DNA of 64,000 nucleotides, from positions 1,550,001 to 1,614,000 of the forward strand of contig NADL03000534.1 in NCBI GenBank assembly GCA_002205965.3, given 5' to 3'. The stretch's first letter is position 1, and every line of letters starts with the position of its first letter. The DNA is from Kappaphycus alvarezii. Its lineage: Eukaryota > Rhodophyta > Florideophyceae > Gigartinales > Solieriaceae. The notes beneath the pieces were generated by a model, which had not been told where the DNA came from, ran no database searches, and saw only the letters and a program-made list of their open reading frames with translations. The position numbers were made by a program, and so were the translations under genes. Below are positions 10,161 to 20,327 of this stretch, one piece after another.

Positions 10161-10489
10161 TGGGCGAGGACGTAGTCGCGCCAGAGGTTTCGGCGGGTTA
10201 TCGAGACAGAATAGGAAGGAGTAGCGGACGAAGATGCCGGAATCAAGGCAGGAACTCGCATCACCATGGTAAAGCTCAAGCGCCCGGGGCGTCCGGATCA
10301 TCGAAGTGGAGTGGACTGCAGGGGCCCGCTACAGCACCCTCGGCTCAGCCTGCTCAACTTGCAGAGGCTCCTTTTCCAGCGCAAATGACAAACCCATACC
10401 AGCAAGGTCGTTGCAACGGCCCGTTCTGCTACGGCTATGTGGCGCAAATCAAGTTTCGAAGCACAATTGCGAAGAGCAGCACGAAGAAA

Positions 10490-10640
10490 ACAGATTAAGC
10501 TATTGTCGACTCCGAAGGATCACATCATTTCTTCCACAAGAAGGGATCTTTCGTGGACGACGAAACCATCAAGACCTCTGAAGTCCAAGCTGCGCCCGAG
10601 ATGTCGATCATCGTCGGAAGGGGAACCGATTTTATCCCAT
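10490..10640 (+). pseudogene. copia protease (inactive motif)
   Basis: Aspartic protease that would process the polyprotein. The active-site block reads VDSEGSHHFF where copia proteases have DSGASxH, so the Gly of D-(S/T)-G is replaced. The downstream IIVGRGTDF matches the second conserved strand. Part of a longer, frame-shifted pol. Confidence 0.65.
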
Positions 10641-10949
10641 GTGGAGGAGGAAGACACATGGAGGCATACTATGCCCACATTTTCAAACCAACATCCTCTC
10701 TGTTAGAATTCTCACTAAGGTCTTCTCATTGTTTTCACAATGGATTCGATCGCACGCAAGAACGTCAGCAATTGTATTATCCACAACCGCATCAACTGGG
10801 ACATCACCAAAATCATCGAGATTTCGACAGATGGGTTGTACCGTGTTCAGATCCCAAGGCCGCAAGCCTGCGAGAAAGCAACTGTCGTTGTCAAACAAGT
10901 CCCTGACTGTATCTTCTGCAGCAGCTTAGCCGCAGCGAGAAGGAAGACG

Positions 10950-11790
10950 GAACAGGAGCTGGCCTTAAAATGGCACAGCAGACTTGGACGGCCGCACCCC
11001 ATGCTATATAAGGCTCTCACAAATGTTTGAAGACGTGGCCAAATTCCCTCGCAGAACCCTCCAGGAAATCATCTGCATTCCTTGTAGTCTGGCCAAAGCC
11101 CAGCGAGGGTCAATCATGCGCAGCCATCGTGTTATGTCGCAGCCGCTCGAGATCTTTCACCTCGATATCACTGGCAAAATGTCAACTCCTTCGCTCGGCG
11201 AAACCAGCTACGCAACCGGTTTCATGGACAATTATACGGCAAAATCAGACGTTTACTTTCTGAAAAAGAAGTCGGCCCTTCCGTCGCCGCTGAAATACTA
11301 CAAAGAGCGGTCGGGGAATACGACGAGGTGCAAAACAATCAAAATACGCCTTGACGGTGCTGGCGAAAACATGTGCCAAGCAGTGATAGATTTCTCTATC
11401 GAAAATGGCATTCGGTTAGAAAGTAGCCCTAATTACGCCCCGTAGAGCAACGGAGTTGCCGAAAGATTCATGCAGGAGCTCAGCTTTCGCGCTCACGTAC
11501 TGTTGTTCGATGCACAGTAGAAACACGAACTGTGGGCAGAGGCCATGAGGCACGGAAATTGGCTTCGCAACCGTCTACCCGCAGAAAGCATTAATGAGGG
11601 CATTCCCATTCTCGCATTGGGCAAGCGAACGAGGGTAAACTTCAAGACCCTTCCGATCTTTAGACAGAGCGGATTCGCTTTCGTTTACCAGTACGACACG
11701 CGCCCGACCAGGAAGCTAGCCGCAAGAGCGTTTCATGGAAAGTTAATTAGGCTGGAGAGCGAGGCAACACTGGTCAAAAATCCTTGTATC
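10950..11790 (+). pseudogene. copia integrase (broken)
   Basis: DDE integrase. The zinc-binding pre-integrase segment reads HSRLGRPHPMLYKAL..ICIPCSLAK (HHCC-like). The catalytic core has LDITGKM (first Asp), IRLDGAGEN (second Asp) and SNGVAERFM (Glu), all three acidic residues present. In-frame TAG codons occur near 11443 and 11518, plus a frame change near 11540. The chain then continues to about 11785 with a typical copia C-terminal region (FAFVYQYDTRPTRKLAARAF). Confidence 0.8.
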
Positions 11791-12009
11791 TCAGCAGAAG
11801 AAGGTCATAATCACCCGCGCTCAGGATTTTCGCTAGTGCAGCAACGAGCAACTTCCAGGAGTGACAAAACTACTCGATGGGGTACCGCGCGAGTCCGAAA
11901 TGGAAACGTAAAGCGGAAGAATCGACGGCCATGCAGAACATCTTCTCGTCAGTGCGTTCCTGGCCTTTCTGTGGCCACTTATGAGTGAACTTCCTCAAGA
12001 CAACGCTGC

Positions 12010-13050
12010 ACGTCACTGCAGGGACCTGCGAATTCAGAGAAACTTCAAGGAAGCCATTCAGAACAAGCTTTGGTGTGATGCGATTGACCGGTAGTACCTT
12101 CCACTGCGTAACCGCGGGACCTGGGAATTCGTAAAGCGCACGCCCGGGATGAACTTCCTGCCCATCACATGGGTTTTCCGTCTCAATCCTCTCGATCAGG
12201 AAGGCACACGTTTCCTGCACAAGGCTCGCAGTGTGGCATCTCACGAAACAATAAGAACGCTGCTGATAATCGCAGCGGAGCACAGCCTCGTTGAGTTGGT
12301 TGATGTCTCGAATGCATACTTGAACGGAAAGATTGACATGCCGGTTTATATTGAGCAGCCAACAAACTCCACTGGCATAGAAGAGAAACCAGGCCACGTT
12401 TTTGAGCTTAAGAAGTCCATATATGGCATTAAACAGACCGGAAACATTTGGTACTCGCTCCTTGGAAGTACCATCCGAAGTTGGGGCTCCGTGCAATCAC
12501 GTATTGATGCCCGCGTCTTCCTAAAGAAATTCACAACGAGTTCGTCATCATTGTCATCATTGTGGACAACATGCTCTACGTCAGCAACCCCAAAGGGGTC
12601 TTGGAATACTTCAAGGTCAAATTGAGTGAAGGGTTCGATGTCAGGTTCTTTGGTGCCATGACGTCATTCATCGGATGGGAAGTGGGGCAGAACCACGCCG
12701 GTATCAAGATCATCAAACGCAAGTACGTTGACGAACTGCTCCGGAGACATGGAATGCACCAGAGCAAGGGCGCCTGGACGCCCCTTCCATCAGACGCGGA
12801 CCTGACATCAGCGCAACCGGACGACGTTCCTCTCTCAAAGGCTGAGCACGCGCAATATCGCAAACATGTTGGCGAAGTTCTCTACCTCTCTGTTTGCTCG
12901 AGGCCTGACATCTCCTTCGCAGTCGGAAGCCTCGCACGCCAAGTGCATATGCCAACGCTCAGATATGCCACTCTGCTGAAGCGCGTAGTGCGTTACGTTG
13001 CCGTAACGGCGCCTTGGCATGACGTAACGTCCCGGAAAGGCTGTCGTCTT
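12010..13050 (+). pseudogene. copia reverse transcriptase (broken)
   Basis: RNA-dependent DNA polymerase domain. Conserved blocks: RGTWEFVKRTPGM, ELVDVSNAYLNGKIDMPVYI (first catalytic Asp), KSIYGIKQTGN, then after a frame change IIVDNMLYVS. The usual YVDD is IVDN here, so one metal-binding Asp is replaced by Asn. Next come LGEVLYLS-like VGEVLYLSVCSRPDISFAVG and the connection region. The order is as expected for Ty1/copia. Confidence 0.85.
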
Positions 13051-13059
13051 GTCAGGAGC

Positions 13060-13507
13060 AAATCGGAACGAAAGTCAGCTCGAGGCATTCGTGGACGCAG
13101 ACTGGGCTGGAGATCAACAAAGGAGGAAGCTTACGTCTGGAATGGTTGTGATGGTAAACGGAACGCCAGTGTCATGGAAGAGCCAGCGTCAAACGATTGT
13201 CGACCTTTCGTCTGCTGAGTCCGAATACATTGCGATGTCTTCCTGCACAAAGGAAGTCGCATGGTTGAGGCGTCTACACTGGGAATTGATGAAGTAGAAG
13301 CCGTACGAAGAAGGCGCTCGCATCTCCACGACGAAAGTATTCACCGACAACATGGCTGCAATATCGATCACGCAGTCCGAGCAGGTCTCCACGCGTAAAA
13401 TACACACCTAGGTGAAGTTTCACTACGTGAAGGGCCAGGTTAGTAAAGGTCTAATCGCGCTGCGCTATATACCTATGTCAAAAGAAATTGCAGACATAAT
13501 CAAATAA
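13060..13507 (+). pseudogene. copia RNase H
   Basis: C-terminal RNase H of the copia polyprotein: EAFVDADWAGDQQRRKLTSG (first acidic residue), SWKSQRQTIVDLSSAESEYI, then, after a TAG at 13296, VFTDNMAAISIT and KFHYVKGQVSKGLI, ending at TAA 13505-13507. All expected acidic motifs are visible; two in-frame stops. Confidence 0.85.
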
Positions 13508-13794
13508 CATGATCAACGCGAAACGCCATGGCAGCGTTGGAGAGGACAGGTGCAAAAAGACACCTCTAACTTCGTGGCTGTTTGCATTCCGATCTGGCTG
13601 GGTGCTTCCGAAAACACGGGGCATTAAGTGACAACGTGCTTCCCTAATGGGTTCTCAATTCACTAAGATCTTTGGCTTACAGTTGGATTCGGCCTCAATT
13701 CGTGGTCAGTGATTCGTGGCGTTCAAGAGGTTTCGGGTTGTATTTAAAGGTCAGAGCGTGGATTTCCGAACCCGACTAGCACTTAGCCAGCGGT
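13508..13794. other. 3' flank of copia element
   Basis: No gene. A purine-rich GTTGGAGAGGACAGG near 13536 could be a polypurine tract, but no LTR can be confirmed beyond it. Confidence 0.35.
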
Positions 13795-13941
13795 ACAGTC
13801 GGATCCTGCAGCGGACACGCGTTTTACTGATGCCATAAGGTTACCTTGAAATTTCGCAGATTCGGACTGTAATCATGCCGCACTTCGAGTAACTTTATAG
13901 CATAAGTAAAACGGGTGTCTGCTGCAGGATCCGACTCTGTG
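13795..13941. repeat. Short palindromic element with ~35-bp inverted arms
   Basis: The left arm (13795-13828: ACAGTCGGATCCTGCAGCGG, then ACACGCGTTTTACT) matches the reverse complement of the right arm (13905-13940) with a few substitutions and a 2-base insertion. Total length ~147 bp with a ~75 bp spacer. No coding capacity; shaped like a MITE or foldback element. Confidence 0.75.
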
Positions 13942-13943
13942 AA

Positions 13944-14089
13944 GAAGTTTAATGCGTCCAGTATCTACTGTGGACTGCGCACGTCCTAACAATACGGTTA
14001 AGATCTAACCGGAATGGAGGAAGTTTAATGCGTTCAGTATCTACTGTGGACTGCGCACGTCCTAACTATACGGTTAAGATCTAACCGGA
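13944..14089. repeat. 76-bp tandem duplication in LINE 3' region
   Basis: Units at 13944 and 14020 share GAAGTTTAATGCGT(C/T)CAG, TATCTACTGTGGACTGCGCA and ACGGTTAAGATCTAACCGGA with about two differences. On the minus strand this is directly downstream of the LINE stop, so it belongs to the 3' tail of the element. Confidence 0.9.
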
Positions 14090-15650
14090 TGTACTTCGTC
14101 GTCCGTGCGCATCGGTGCTCGGGACAGGATAGCTTCGGCGATGGAGGACCACAGGGTGCAACTCAGTCGCTGGTAGATACGGCGGCGGACAATGCCAACT
14201 GTCGAGTGACACTTGGACGCGATCCGCGGAACTAACTCCTCGATAAATGCAATAGTTCCAGGGGAAGGGGCACCTAGGGAATCAAACGCCAGAGGTCGAA
14301 ACGTGAAGTTCGGCGTGTAAGGCGCAGAAGATGGGCCAGTCGATGGAGCGGGGAGTCGTCGGGCGATGTTGCGTTCCAGGGTTGTAACCTTGTCGCGGGC
14401 CGCCAGTTCAGCAGCGCCTCCGGCAGCCTGGGTCGCCTTGGTGCGAACTGCGGCCTTGAACGGTGAAACGACGGTGATGTCACAGGCAATGGGGCGCAAC
14501 GTTGTGCCTTCCGGGGTTGGTGGTGGTTGTACAAGGATATCGGCGGGGCGGAGCTCAGTGCCCGGGACGAGGAACGGAACCTCTTGCCGAGTATCCAGAC
14601 CCGCGGCGCGGGTAACGTGCGTCGCAATCGCATTACATAGCGAGTTGTGGCGGTGACGACGGCCGAAACCAGGGCAGCAGAGGTCGGCGGCGTGATCCCG
14701 AGGGTGTCCAAGGGGTGGTCACAGTGGTGGCAGTTGAGGGCCATGGAGTCATCATACACTGGCAGTCCGAGGTGACGGCGGAGCATGGTCTGCCAGTGTG
14801 TAGTGTGGACCTTCGTAGCTGCCGTGGGATGAGCGAAGAGAAACGCCGCAGCGGGGCTGCGGCGGAACGCTAGGCCACGGATGCGATGTCGAATGTCGGC
14901 GTCGCTATGGGCGGTCGGGTTTGGGGCATTCTCCCAGGAGTCGTCGTGCCAATGTACTCTTGCCCGCGCCTCTTGCTGCACCCGTTTGAGAAGGGTTAGT
15001 GTGTTGGTGGGTGAAGCAGCTAGAGTTGGAGGGTCAAGGGTGGAAAGGTCGACTATTCCGGGGATGGAGAGGGCGAAACGGCGGAGAGAAGGCCCAGCCT
15101 GACGGAGGAGGAAGGACCGGTCGCCGCGGTAGCGGCCAGAAGCTAGTGCACAAGCACGCGGCGTGGCGTATGCGGAAGTTCGCTGCCGTGCGGGCGCAGC
15201 ATCAATGATGCTGGCGGCGGCAGCGCCGTGGAGGCACGAGGCGATGCTTTCGAAGCCCTGGCCTCCGAGGTGCATGGGGAGGCACACTTGGTCCCAGGCT
15301 CGGTCCGTGAGAGCTATGCCGTGTAACTTTTCATATGATGACCGTTGTAGATCATCAAATTCTTCAGCGGCGGACTCTGCTAAGCGCGGATCTGAGAGCT
15401 TGAATGCATGCGATAGGAGGCATGCAGAGGCACAGATCCGGTGCATGTGGAACCGGGCGCGGGCGTCGCGGACCAGCAGGAGGCGGTCCAGGGTACGGCG
15501 GCACTGAGCAATCTTAGACCGGAGAAAACTCTCCGTGAACGTTTTGTTCCCAATGGGGGCCCCTAGAAGCGGAAAGCCGTCCCGCGAGCATTCGCGAGAG
15601 GGAATTCCGCTAAGAGGGCTGCTCGATCCGGCGGCATGACGTGAGGCCAA
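14074..15650 (-). CDS. LINE thumb, zinc motif and restriction-like endonuclease
   Basis: Continues the RT in another frame: FPLLGAPIGNKTF and LPMHLGGQGFESI are the usual post-RT blocks. Near 14730 comes LNCHHCDHPLDTLG and, after one extra base, DHAADLCC then RRHRHNSL: a C-x2-C-x9-H-x4-C zinc motif followed by an RHN block, as in R2-type elements. Then RPADILV (first acidic position) and ACDITVVSPF (second Asp), followed by the Lys/Glu helix and RPLAFDSLGAPS, a PD-(D/E)XK-like arrangement that would nick the target. It ends HPVRS at 14074. The assignment rests on motif order; the catalytic Lys is not certain. Confidence 0.75.
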
Positions 15651-17190
15651 TGTATGCGTGTCTTCCGTTGGTTGACGTGGAACCCAACCGTGGGACCATC
15701 TCGGGCAAGGAGCCGGAGCGCCTGACGGATGGCGCCAAGGTTCCCGACGATCGTGCCGTCATCGGCGTACCATTGGCAGAGAGCAATGTTGGGGATCTCA
15801 GCAACCCGACGGATGAGGGGTTGAATCGTTAGCGAGAACAACAACATGCTGGCCGGGTCACCCTGTTGGGTGCCCTGGGCACTTGGTATGACGGTGCGAT
15901 CCCGGTTCGGGACAAGCAATGGCGGTTGCATTCGGCCATAGATCATGTTTGCGAAGCGGGCTAGCGAGGGGGCGAGCATTGGTAGGTGGTCCAGCATAGA
16001 CTGCCGATCAACGCGGTTAAAGGCGTTGTTGGCGTCTATGAGGACCGTGGCGACGTTCGGGGTGGCGGAGAAGCGGCGTAGTGTCGTGCGGGTGTCGTGG
16101 ACAATAGAGTCCAACCCGGCTTTAACACCATTGGCCGTCTGATGCGGCGACAGAACCGAGTGTGAATCGGCTATTGCGGCGGGGAGCAGTGCCTTCGTCA
16201 CTATCCTGCGAAGCACAGACCCGATGGCGATCGGGCGGACCTTGTCGGGAGTCGGCTGCAGCGGGAGGAGCGTCGCCGCTGCCACGAGGGGAAGCACAGC
16301 GTCCGGGAGTTCCCCCCGTGCGAGCCGGGAAACGAGCTGTGTCAGGACACGCAGACCAGTCACACGCCGGCCTCAGGACTGACGCGAGTCTTAACCAAGA
16401 GGTGGAACCAGCGGGACGGCGTTCGTTCGGGTCCGGCGGTGGTGTCCCGCGGGACGCCGCGGACCGCGTGTTCCACAGCGGCCTCAGTGATGCACGGGGG
16501 CGGCGGGAGTCGTCCTTCCGGGAGCGGCGAGACAGGGCGCGGCGGGGTCGGGTGCAGATCCCTGAGCCGCTGAATCGTCGCCGGGTCGTTGACGTCGGCG
16601 AGCGGGCCATTGTGGAGGGCGCGCATGGCCTTACCGTATCGCGCATCAGCGCAAAGGGCCTCTGCACGACGGGCGCGCCCGATGTCGCCGGGGACCGTTG
16701 GGGCATACAGCGTGTTTCGTTCCCACCATTCAAGCCGTGCTTGGTGTGCTGCGAGAGCTTCGGCCCATAGTGCTCCCCACTGTGAGCCCGTGTGCGCACG
16801 ACGGAGGCGCTCTCGGAGGGCGATCCGTTGGCTCTTGGGGTCCCGCCATCCGCGCTCTCCTCGAAGACAGCGACGGAGGACAGCCGTGGGCAGCATGTGG
16901 AGGTGAAGGAATGCTCGTTGAGTGGCGTCTTCCCCACGAGCGTTCGCCGCAGCTTTCACCAACTTGATAAACAGGAGGATAAATTGCGAGAGGCAGGGGG
17001 CGGGAATATCTTGGAAGATATCCCTGTCGCGGTAGGGTGTTGAGAGGATTTCCAGGGGAGTGGGCAAGGGGAATGACGCCGATGTATCATGCGGCGTGGG
17101 GTCCGATTCCATGGGGTGGACCGAATCCATGGTGGGGAGGAGCGGAGTTAGGCCGACTGGCCTGTTGACTGATGGTTGGGCCCTGCGCAC
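15563..17190 (-). CDS. LINE reverse transcriptase
   Basis: Two frames joined near 16360. The upstream part (16360-17190) holds the family's pre-RT helical region (QWGALWAEALAAHQ, ARYGKAMRALHNGPLAD, LRDLHPTPPRP). The downstream part (15563-16363) holds RT blocks: KVRPIAIGSVLRRIVTKALL, LIDANNAFNRVDR (first Asp), SAQGTQQGDPASMLL, and WYADDGTIVG (catalytic YADD, intact). The enzyme would copy element RNA at a nicked chromosomal site. Motif spacing is as in single-ORF LINEs with restriction-like endonuclease. The frame change near 16360 is the only break inside the RT core. Confidence 0.85.
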
Positions 17191-18393
17191 CTTGTACGGC
17201 AGCCATCATTGGCTTCATGGAAACGACCGGTGCGGACTCGTTACCCATCGTTGCCGCGGAGGCGACGGTGGGAGGGAGAGCGGCCCTGGGCGCCGGTGTT
17301 GCGTTGGGCACCATGAGGAACTCCGATGCCTGGGCTTCTTCAATTGCGGGGCATCGGCGTTTTGACGCCGACGGGGAAGAGCCCGGGGAGCGGAGTGTGA
17401 GGTCCGGAGTGTGTCCAGCGGCGGGGCGGGGAGCGGCAGGGGGGAGGAGGGTGTGCCCCCGTTGGGGCGTTTGGGGGCTTGTGCGGGGCCGGGTGAGGCC
17501 GCGACGGTTTTGGTCGGGGCCGGGGCGGTGGGTTTGGCGGGATGTTCGGTCGGTGTTTGAGCGGGCGTGCGGGCGGGATTCCCGCGGGTCGGGCGGCGCG
17601 CCTCAGCAATGAGGCGGGCATCGTGACGGAGGGCTATCGCCATGGCGTTGCGGACGTGAGGGGCAACCCACGAACGCAGTTTGGGGCTCACCAGGCGAGC
17701 CGCTTCACGTTGGAGGCGGGTGGCCACACCGTGGGCGGCAGAGATATCCACCGTGGCGCAGTGTTGCGTGAGCGTGAGAGGCGAAACGTACAGGTCCGGG
17801 TACGTCAGACGGAGGTGAGCGAGGACGTTGAAAACGTCAGGGCGGGCCGGGGCGGGAAAATATAGGTAGAACAATTTCCCGACGAGCGGGACTAGGACGA
17901 AGGGGGGCAGGTTGGTCTTGGCAAGGGCGGCGGCCAAGCAGAGCTGGCGGTGGGCTGTGTCGAAGGATGGGAAGGCGGACGTAGGAGACGGGGCGAATCC
18001 CACGTGGAGGAGGTCGGGGGCAGGCGGGCGAACGGGTTCGGGTTCGCCCGTGCGGGGGTCGAGGCGGCAAGGGTTGTCGGTGACGGTGGCAAGGAGGGCG
18101 CGGGCGCGGGCAAGGTCGGCCTGGGAAAAATCTTCCGGGTGGCCAATCATATGGCGCGCCTTAGGGAGATTGAGAATGTTTTTCCAATAGCAGGGTCGAT
18201 TTCGGGGAGCTGCACCGATGGTAACGGACGCAGCGTGGAGGGGGTGGATGGGCGGGGTGGAAGACGGGATGCGACGACCGCGTACGGCGCGCGCATCCAG
18301 GTGGAGGGCGTCTGCCCGGTCCATGCGGGCGGAGAGGGCGGCCGCGCGGGAGGCGGAGAGGGGGCGGCGGCCGCAGGAAGGGGGGGAAGTCAT
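17087..18393 (-). CDS. LINE N-terminal / ORF1-like protein
   Basis: Starts MTSPPSCGRRPLSASRAAA at 18393 and runs 392 residues open, then about 70 more in a neighbouring frame to 17087. The first ~60 residues are basic. The middle (~residues 85-270) is a folded-looking helical domain, for example HRQLCLAAALAKTNLPPFVL and LVGKLFYLYFPAPARPDVF. The last ~120 residues are a Pro/Arg/Ala-rich linker. No CCHC knuckle, RRM or other known ORF1 domain is seen. It sits directly upstream of, and 17215-18393 is in the same frame as, the RT region starting near 17190, with only stop codons and a short gap between. It may be the N-terminus of one long R2-type ORF broken by errors rather than a separate ORF1. 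I do not recognise the domain. Confidence 0.6.
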
Positions 18394-18715
18394 GGGAGTT
18401 GGGGGTGGGGAGGCATGATGGAGGTGCAGATGTAGCTGCAGAGTGGAATGTGCTACTAGAGGGTGAAATCATATTTTTTGGATTAATTTTCGAAGAAAGC
18501 GCATTTGGTGTAACCGTGTAGACGGTTCTCTGGATTCCTGGATATCGCAGCTTCGAATCCCACCGGGGGGATAAAAAGCTAGGGATTTTAATTTCCTAGT
18601 CTAGCGCCGAGGAGGGGTTTGAAGACCGCTTGTTTGCGGCGCTAGCACTGTAGGTAATGGCCCAGGAGGGGCAAGCCAGGTTCAGCCAAAGGGAACATCA
18701 AATAGTGTGGCCACT
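18394..18715. other. 5' flank of LINE
   Basis: G-rich on the plus strand up to 18430, then ordinary sequence. Contains a tRNA B-box-like GCTTCGAATCCC near 18551 without a foldable tRNA. Confidence 0.4.
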
Positions 18716-19075
18716 GTATAGTTTAGGCTGTACTGTAGGCTACTGTAATTTTTGACAAACCTAGTATCCGCGGCATATGGGACAGCTGTCCATGAGGGTT
18801 GCCGCCGCAGGGTTACTGTACAATACACTGGCCAGACGGAGTGTGACCGCTGAAGGTCAATAAATACCAGGCCGCTGAGGGCCACCGGAAGAGTGCGCGG
18901 ATGCACGACAGCGATCCGTTTTAAAGCTGGCATTATACACTATACTGTACAATTCGTACAGTATACATTTCCTTGTACAGTGCACTGTATGCTTCTCATT
19001 CGGCACTCTGTACATTGGTTACAAGTTACGCTGTTTACATTGTAAAGTACATTGGGCACACTGTATGCTTACAGT
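18716..19075. repeat. Cluster of TACTGTA/TACAGTA-type sequence
   Basis: Dense imperfect runs of ACTGTA, TACAGT and GTACAAT: about 18716-18750, 18815-18830 and 18935-19070. Same low-complexity family as in at least a dozen other intergenic places of the window. Confidence 0.6.
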
Positions 19076-19800
19076 GCCGAGACTTGCCCCCTTTTTGAGA
19101 TTCAACCCGGCTTGATGCCATTGGATCGCGTGGCCCGTAAGCGAAGAGCGGTTGAAGCAACTTGTCGAAAGACTTGTTGTGAACGTGAGCCTCGCGACTT
19201 GATCCAAAGCGGTACTTGCCATGCTTCTTCGACCGGTCCTACGGGGCGGATAAAGGTGATGTCAAGCGGGCGAGTATCGTGGACGGGGTGTCGTGACGCA
19301 CTGCCTATGATTCCTGGCGATCTGGCCGCGCAACTTCCCGCAAGAGTTTGGCTTGGCTTTAAAGGAGAACCCTACTTGCTGTCAGTAGTCTCCTTAGGAT
19401 GCCTCGTAAGGATTGCTTAAACCCGCCTCGTGCGTGCAGAGATGTGTCAGGTAGGTAGAATCACGCCTTACCCAGCGGGTCATGCTGGGGGCTGGGTGTT
19501 TGACACCTGGGGACCCTTGCAGTTATGTGAGGGTACCTGGCCTTGTCTTGGATCGCGTAAGACTTGGGTTAGAGATGAAACTGCGAACTACCTACAGGGT
19601 CTGTAGGGGCCTGGAGTCCGGCTCCTCTCGAGAAGTCCGGGTCTTTCGTTTCAAGTTGCGATTACATGATGTCTATTCCTCCAGCAGCCCTGTCCTGGTT
19701 TCCGCAGAGGTTGTATAGTTTTACCACCGCCTCAGGCAAACTGGTCTCAGGTTTCCACTGAGCTGATAATCGACCGCTTAATTTCACTTTGCAGTGCCTT
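19076..19800. other. Unassigned, possibly 3' end of the Ty3 element
   Basis: No recognised protein. It lies just beyond the Ty3 integrase end, where a 3' LTR would be, but I could not match it to any 5' counterpart above 25.5 kb. Confidence 0.3.
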
Positions 19801-19826
19801 ATCACTTCTCTCGTTCCTTCGTCAGT

Positions 19827-20327
19827 TTATATTTTCGCTTCGGATTTCTTATTGACTATTCTCAATGTGTCTGGAAGCATTCCATCCTTCGGGTCGCCAC
19901 TTTCGAGTACCTTATAGCTGATCTTTCGCAGGAGATTGGCAAGTAGTTGGGCTTGCTTTTGCCTTATTTCAGACTCTAAGCGGTATCCTACCTTCCTAAG
20001 GCGTTCTTTGATGACAGAGGGTCCCATTAAAGGCTTGATATTCTTCTTGTCTTCGGATTTATTGAGCTCCACCGACCAATATAGGAACCTGTCCCTGATA
20101 TTGAAGCTTTTCGGGTTATCAGGCTTGCCATACTCATTTTTGCTCGGCCTCTGGCTCTCCTTCCCTTTGTAGGAGGTTTTTGTGTAACATATATATAGTC
20201 TCTGTGGGAGATTTTCTGATTCTTGGAAACAGGCCGTGTCGACTTGTCCCCAGGCTTGGAATGCTTCTTTTCCAAACATGGATTGGAACGGAGTTGTATC
20301 TGTTGCTGCACACACTCCTTTGCTGTT
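19827..20327 (-). pseudogene. Ty3/gypsy integrase, C-terminal part
   Basis: A 162-residue open frame starting at the insertion scar: TDTTPFQSMFGKEAFQAW matches the conserved block after the integrase core, followed by a basic region (DRFLYWSVELNKSEDKKN) and GPSVIKERLRKVGYRLE, as in the GPF/Y region of gypsy integrases. It ends at 19827. No chromodomain is recognised. Confidence 0.75.

Larger units (their letters stand above)
9466..13507 (+). mobile_element. Ty1/copia retrotransposon, degenerate, no LTRs seen
   Basis: Order gag - protease - integrase - reverse transcriptase - RNase H on the plus strand, the Ty1/copia order (integrase before RT). Each part is recognisable but frames are broken and active-site residues altered. 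I compared about 200 bases on both sides and found no LTR pair, so the LTRs are lost or too diverged. Confidence 0.9.
14074..18393 (-). mobile_element. R2-like LINE with restriction-like endonuclease
   Basis: Minus-strand non-LTR retrotransposon of about 4.3 kb: N-terminal gag-like/Pro-rich region, reverse transcriptase with intact YADD, CCHC-type zinc motif and C-terminal restriction-like endonuclease. No apurinic endonuclease domain. GC content is clearly higher than the surroundings. Frame breaks lie near 17250, 16360, 15600 and 14690. Confidence 0.85.

Noticed and set aside
17340-18472. Several overlapping long Pro/Arg- or Gly-rich frames on both strands
   Set aside because: They are shadows caused by high GC in the LINE; only the minus-strand frame ending at 18393 has non-repetitive, structured sequence.
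18500-18575. tRNA gene suggested by GCTTCGAATCCC
   Set aside because: The T stem does not pair and no acceptor stem forms; at most a pol III box-like relic.
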